A stretch of DNA of 64,000 bases from Bordetella parapertussis (GTDB lineage: Bacteria > Pseudomonadota > Gammaproteobacteria > Burkholderiales > SG8-41), in NCBI GenBank assembly GCA_945901405.1, contig CAMDLH010000008.1:1-64000 (forward strand), given 5' to 3'. Shown one piece after another: positions 61,315 through 64,000 of the stretch. The stretch's first letter is position 1; each line of letters starts with the position of its first letter. Both the position numbers and the translations under genes were made by a program. The notes beneath the pieces were generated by a model. The model had not been told where the DNA came from. It saw nothing but the letters and a program-made list of their open reading frames with translations, and made no database searches.

Positions 61315-63090
61315 TTACATTTTTTCCGGCGCGGATACACCCAACAGCGCAAGCGCGTTTTGCAGCACCTGCTGCACGGCGGTCGCCAGCGCCAGCCGCG
61401 CGAGCTTCAGTGGCGCGTTGTCCACCAGGAAACGCGTGGCATTGTAATAGCTGTGAAATGCCGCCGCGAGGTCTTTCAGGTAAAACGCGATCAAATGCGG
61501 CGCCAGCTCGCGCGCGGCGGTTTCGATGGTTTCGGGATACTCGTCGAGCTTTTGCAGCAGAGCAAGTTCGTGCTCGGAATCCAGCAACGCCGGGTCCGAT
61601 TCCAGCAGCTCGGCGCGCGTGCCGCCCCACTGCTCGTGCACGCTGCACACGCGCGCGTGCGCATACTGGATGTAATAAACCGGGTTTTCGTTGGTGCGTG
61701 ACTTTGCCAGATCCAGATCGAAATCAAGATGCTGATCGCTCTTGCGTAGCACATAAAAAAACCGTGCGGCGTCGTTGCCGACTTCGCCGCGTAACTCGCG
61801 CAGCGTGACAAACTCGCCCGCGCGCGTGGACATCGATACTTTTTCGCCATTGCGGTAGAGCACGGCAAACTGCACCAGCGCCACCGTCATTGTTTCTGCG
61901 TTCTTATCCAGCGCCTTCAGCGCTCCGGTCACGCGCGGAATGTAGCCGTGATGATCCGCGCCCCACACATCAATAATCTGCGCGAAGCCGCGTTCGAATT
62001 TATTCAGGTGATAGGCGATGTCGGAGGCGAAATAGGTGCACACACCATTCTCGCGCTGCACGACACGATCCTTCTCGTCGCCAAAGCTCGATGAGCGAAA
62101 CCACTTTGCGCCGTCCTGCACATAAATGTGGCCGTGTTGTTCGAGTGCCGCCACCGCGCGCTCGACCATGCCGGTGTCGAACAGCGAACGTTCGGAAAAC
62201 CACCGGTCGAATACCACGCCGAATTCAGTGAGATCGTCGCGGCCATCTTCAAGTTGCTCATTCAACGCGTGCTGATGTACCGTCGCGTAATCCGCGCCCA
62301 GCAGGTTTTTCGCCTTCGCGATCAGCGCATCGAGATGTGTTTCACGCTCGGCCTTGGCCTTGGCATCCTCGCGCTCGGCGGCCGGCAGCGGCGGCACGCC
62401 TGACAGTATTTCGCTCGCGCCATGAACGAACTTGACGCCATGCAGCTCGCGCACGCGTTGTGCCATGTCGCGGACGTAACCACCTTGATACGCATTGGGC
62501 GGAAACGGCACGTGCACGCCATGCGCCTCAAGGTAGCGCAGCCACGTTGACAGCGCGAGGATATCCATCTGGCGGCCGGCGTCGTTGACGTAGTATTCGC
62601 GCGAAACGTCAAAGTCCGCCGCTGTCAACACGTTCGCAAGGCTCGCGCCATAGGCCGCGTGGCGGCCATGGCCCACGTGCAGCGGGCCGGTGGGGTTGGC
62701 CGAGACAAACTCGACCAGCACTTTTTTCTTGTTGCCGAGGGTGCTCTTGCCGAAATCCGTGCCTGCGGCCAATACGCGATTCACGATGCGTTGTTTGTAA
62801 GCGCGCTTGAGGAACAGATTGATGAAACCCGCGCCGGCGATCTCCGCTTTTTCCAGCATTGGCGACGCGGGCAATGCGGCTACGAGTTTTTGCGCGATGT
62901 CGCGCGGCTTCGCGCGCAATATTTTGGCAAGCTGCAATGCGATATTGCATGCATAGTCGCCGTGCTGCAATTGCTTGGGGCGTTCGAGGACGATGCCGGT
63001 CGCGGCGCTGTCGGGTGCTACCGCGGAAAGTGCCGCAGACAACAAGCCGGCCAAGTGTGATTTCGCGTCTTCTGGGGCGGAGATTTCCAT
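61315..63090 (-). CDS. argS: Arginyl-tRNA synthetase
   Basis: 591 residues, class I synthetase. The HIGH motif appears as NPTGPLHVGHGRHAAYG; the KMSK region is replaced by GEKVSMSTRAGEFVTL, as in most ArgRS; YIQYAHARVCSV and the C-terminal DALR anticodon-binding domain (RLALATAVQQVLQNALALLGV) are present. The N-terminal tRNA-binding domain (about 1-110) is complete. Confidence 0.97.
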   Translation of the reverse strand: MEISAPEDAKSHLAGLLSAALSAVAPDSAATGIVLERPKQLQHGDYACNIALQLAKILRAKPRDIAQKLVAALPASPMLEKAEIAGAGFINLFLKRAYKQRIVNRVLAAGTDFGKSTLGNKKKVLVEFVSANPTGPLHVGHGRHAAYGASLANVLTAADFDVSREYYVNDAGRQMDILALSTWLRYLEAHGVHVPFPPNAYQGGYVRDMAQRVRELHGVKFVHGASEILSGVPPLPAAEREDAKAKAERETHLDALIAKAKNLLGADYATVHQHALNEQLEDGRDDLTEFGVVFDRWFSERSLFDTGMVERAVAALEQHGHIYVQDGAKWFRSSSFGDEKDRVVQRENGVCTYFASDIAYHLNKFERGFAQIIDVWGADHHGYIPRVTGALKALDKNAETMTVALVQFAVLYRNGEKVSMSTRAGEFVTLRELRGEVGNDAARFFYVLRKSDQHLDFDLDLAKSRTNENPVYYIQYAHARVCSVHEQWGGTRAELLESDPALLDSEHELALLQKLDEYPETIETAARELAPHLIAFYLKDLAAAFHSYYNATRFLVDNAPLKLARLALATAVQQVLQNALALLGVSAPEKM

Positions 63091-63176
63091 CTACTGTGTG
63101 TCCGGGTGACGCAGTTTGCGAATTGAGCAAAGTCCTTGAATACACATGATTTTATCACGTGCGACTACGCAGTCCG

Positions 63177-64000
63177 CTAAAGTTCCAGCGGGTCCACGTC
63201 GATCGACCAGCGCGCGCGGCTCGACTTTTCCGCCGCCAATTGCGCATGCCACTTCGCAAGAAAACCTTGCAACGCGCGGCGCGACGCACTTTGCACCAGT
63301 AACTGTGCGCGCTCCCTGCCCGAGAGCCGCACCATCGCCGAAGGCACGGGTTCATAAATCGTGACGGGGCCGCCGGCCTCGCGCCCCAGTTGCGCCGCGC
63401 GTTCAAGCCAATCGGTTGCCACCGCGAGCTTGTCAGCCTCGGCCCGCAGCAGCGCCTGAAACATGAACGGCGGAAATTTTGCGCTGCGCCGCTCTTTCAC
63501 CAATTCATCGGCAAAACGCCGATAGTCTTGATCACGCAACGCGGCGTAGATTGGATGCTGCGGAAACTCTGTTTGTATCAATACGTCGCCACGCGTGTCG
63601 CCGCGCCCGGCCCGGCCCGACACCTGTGTGAGCAGTGCATACAGCCGCTCCGGTGCACGAAAATCCGTGCTGTAGAGCAGGCCATCGGCGTTGATGACGC
63701 ACACCAGATTCAGGTGCGGAAAATCATGACCCTTGGCGAGAATTTGCGTGCCGACGAGGATATCGACCTCGCGCGCGGCGATGCGCTCGCGCATGCCGGC
63801 CCACGCGCCGCGTTTACGGGTGCTGTCGCGGTCGATACGCAGTATTCGCGCATCGGGAAATCTTGCGGACAGTGTTTCCTCGATGCGCTGCGTGCCCTGC
63901 CCCACCGGCGCCAGCGCGGCGTTGCCGCAGTCCGGGCACGACGGCGGTGTTTTTGCTTGATACCCGCAGTGGTGGCAATGCAGCTGTCGGTCTTGCAGGT
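63177..64000 (-). CDS. priA: Primosomal helicase PriA, C-terminal part (cut by window end)
   Basis: About 274 C-terminal residues are visible, and the frame stays open to base 64000. The last zinc-binding cysteines of PriA are seen (CHHCG, CPDCG), then helicase motifs: LSARFPDARILRIDRDSTRKRGAW, VDILVGTQILAKGHDFPHLNLVCVINADGLLYSTDFRAPERLYALLTQVSGRAGRG. The C-terminus follows (SAKFPPFMFQALLRAEA). PriA restarts replication at stalled forks. The GTG at 63905 used by the ORF track is internal. It is probably co-transcribed with argS, 86 bases downstream. Confidence 0.96.
   Translation of the reverse strand, partial: LQDRQLHCHHCGYQAKTPPSCPDCGNAALAPVGQGTQRIEETLSARFPDARILRIDRDSTRKRGAWAGMRERIAAREVDILVGTQILAKGHDFPHLNLVCVINADGLLYSTDFRAPERLYALLTQVSGRAGRGDTRGDVLIQTEFPQHPIYAALRDQDYRRFADELVKERRSAKFPPFMFQALLRAEADKLAVATDWLERAAQLGREAGGPVTIYEPVPSAMVRLSGRERAQLLVQSASRRALQGFLAKWHAQLAAEKSSRARWSIDVDPLEL

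Overview
The window looks like the replication-origin region of a betaproteobacterial chromosome. The evidence is the gene order (dnaA-dnaN-gyrB on one side; rpmH-rnpA-yidC-mnmE-mnmG-rsmG-parA-parB-atpIBEFHAGDC on the other), the def-fmt-rsmB-DUF4390-ntrY-ntrX cluster, and four Bug-type (TctC) solute-binding proteins, a family heavily expanded in Burkholderiales and relatives. Coding sequence is GC-rich; spacers are clearly more AT-rich. I could not compute similarity scores, so no genus is claimed.

Layout. (1) 391-8888, minus strand: a tight seven-gene set made of one Bug gene, an asparagine-synthetase-like gene, a zinc-ribbon membrane protein, a second asparagine-synthetase-like gene and three more Bug genes. 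(2) 9192-14471, minus: a broken SDR gene, the two subunits of an aconitase-X enzyme, a cupin, an amidohydrolase and a COG0523 GTPase, probably a catabolic region. (3) 14587-21427, minus: tkt-gapA-pgk-pyk-fba, a central carbon block. (4) 21590-28397, minus: def-fmt-rsmB-DUF4390-ntrY-ntrX, where ntrX has a degenerate AAA+ domain. (5) 28567-33968, plus: a LysM protein, dprA, topB and a VOC/epimerase-like protein. (6) 34010-39131, minus: dnaA-dnaN-gyrB, with DnaA boxes on both sides of dnaA. (7) 39511-59334, plus: rpmH, rnpA, yidC, mnmE, two parS sites, mnmG, rsmG, parAB, the complete ATP synthase operon, a terminator, glpD, glmU and glmS. (8) 59348-64000, minus: priA (cut by the window edge), argS, a SPOR protein and two tandem DsbA-like thiol oxidoreductases.

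How it fits together. The dnaA/rpmH divergence at about 39.1-39.5 kb is the likely origin. Most genes on both sides point away from it, as expected for leading-strand co-orientation. ParA, ParB and two parS sites within 4 kb of it form a complete segregation module. The rest is mostly housekeeping.

The most unusual parts are four. The first is the cassette at 3.4-7.9 kb: two asparagine-synthetase homologues, both without the glutaminase nucleophile, translationally coupled to a zinc-ribbon/two-helix protein whose C-terminal half has a Toprim-like pattern, embedded among Bug receptors. The second is a short AT-rich dispersed motif (about 25 bp, core AAACAWWTACTTA) that recurs just after stop codons and inside some genes. 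The third is a pair of intergenic inverted-repeat families. The fourth is the NtrX that appears to have lost ATPase and sigma-54 contact motifs. No tRNA, rRNA, CRISPR array, insertion sequence or prophage was seen.
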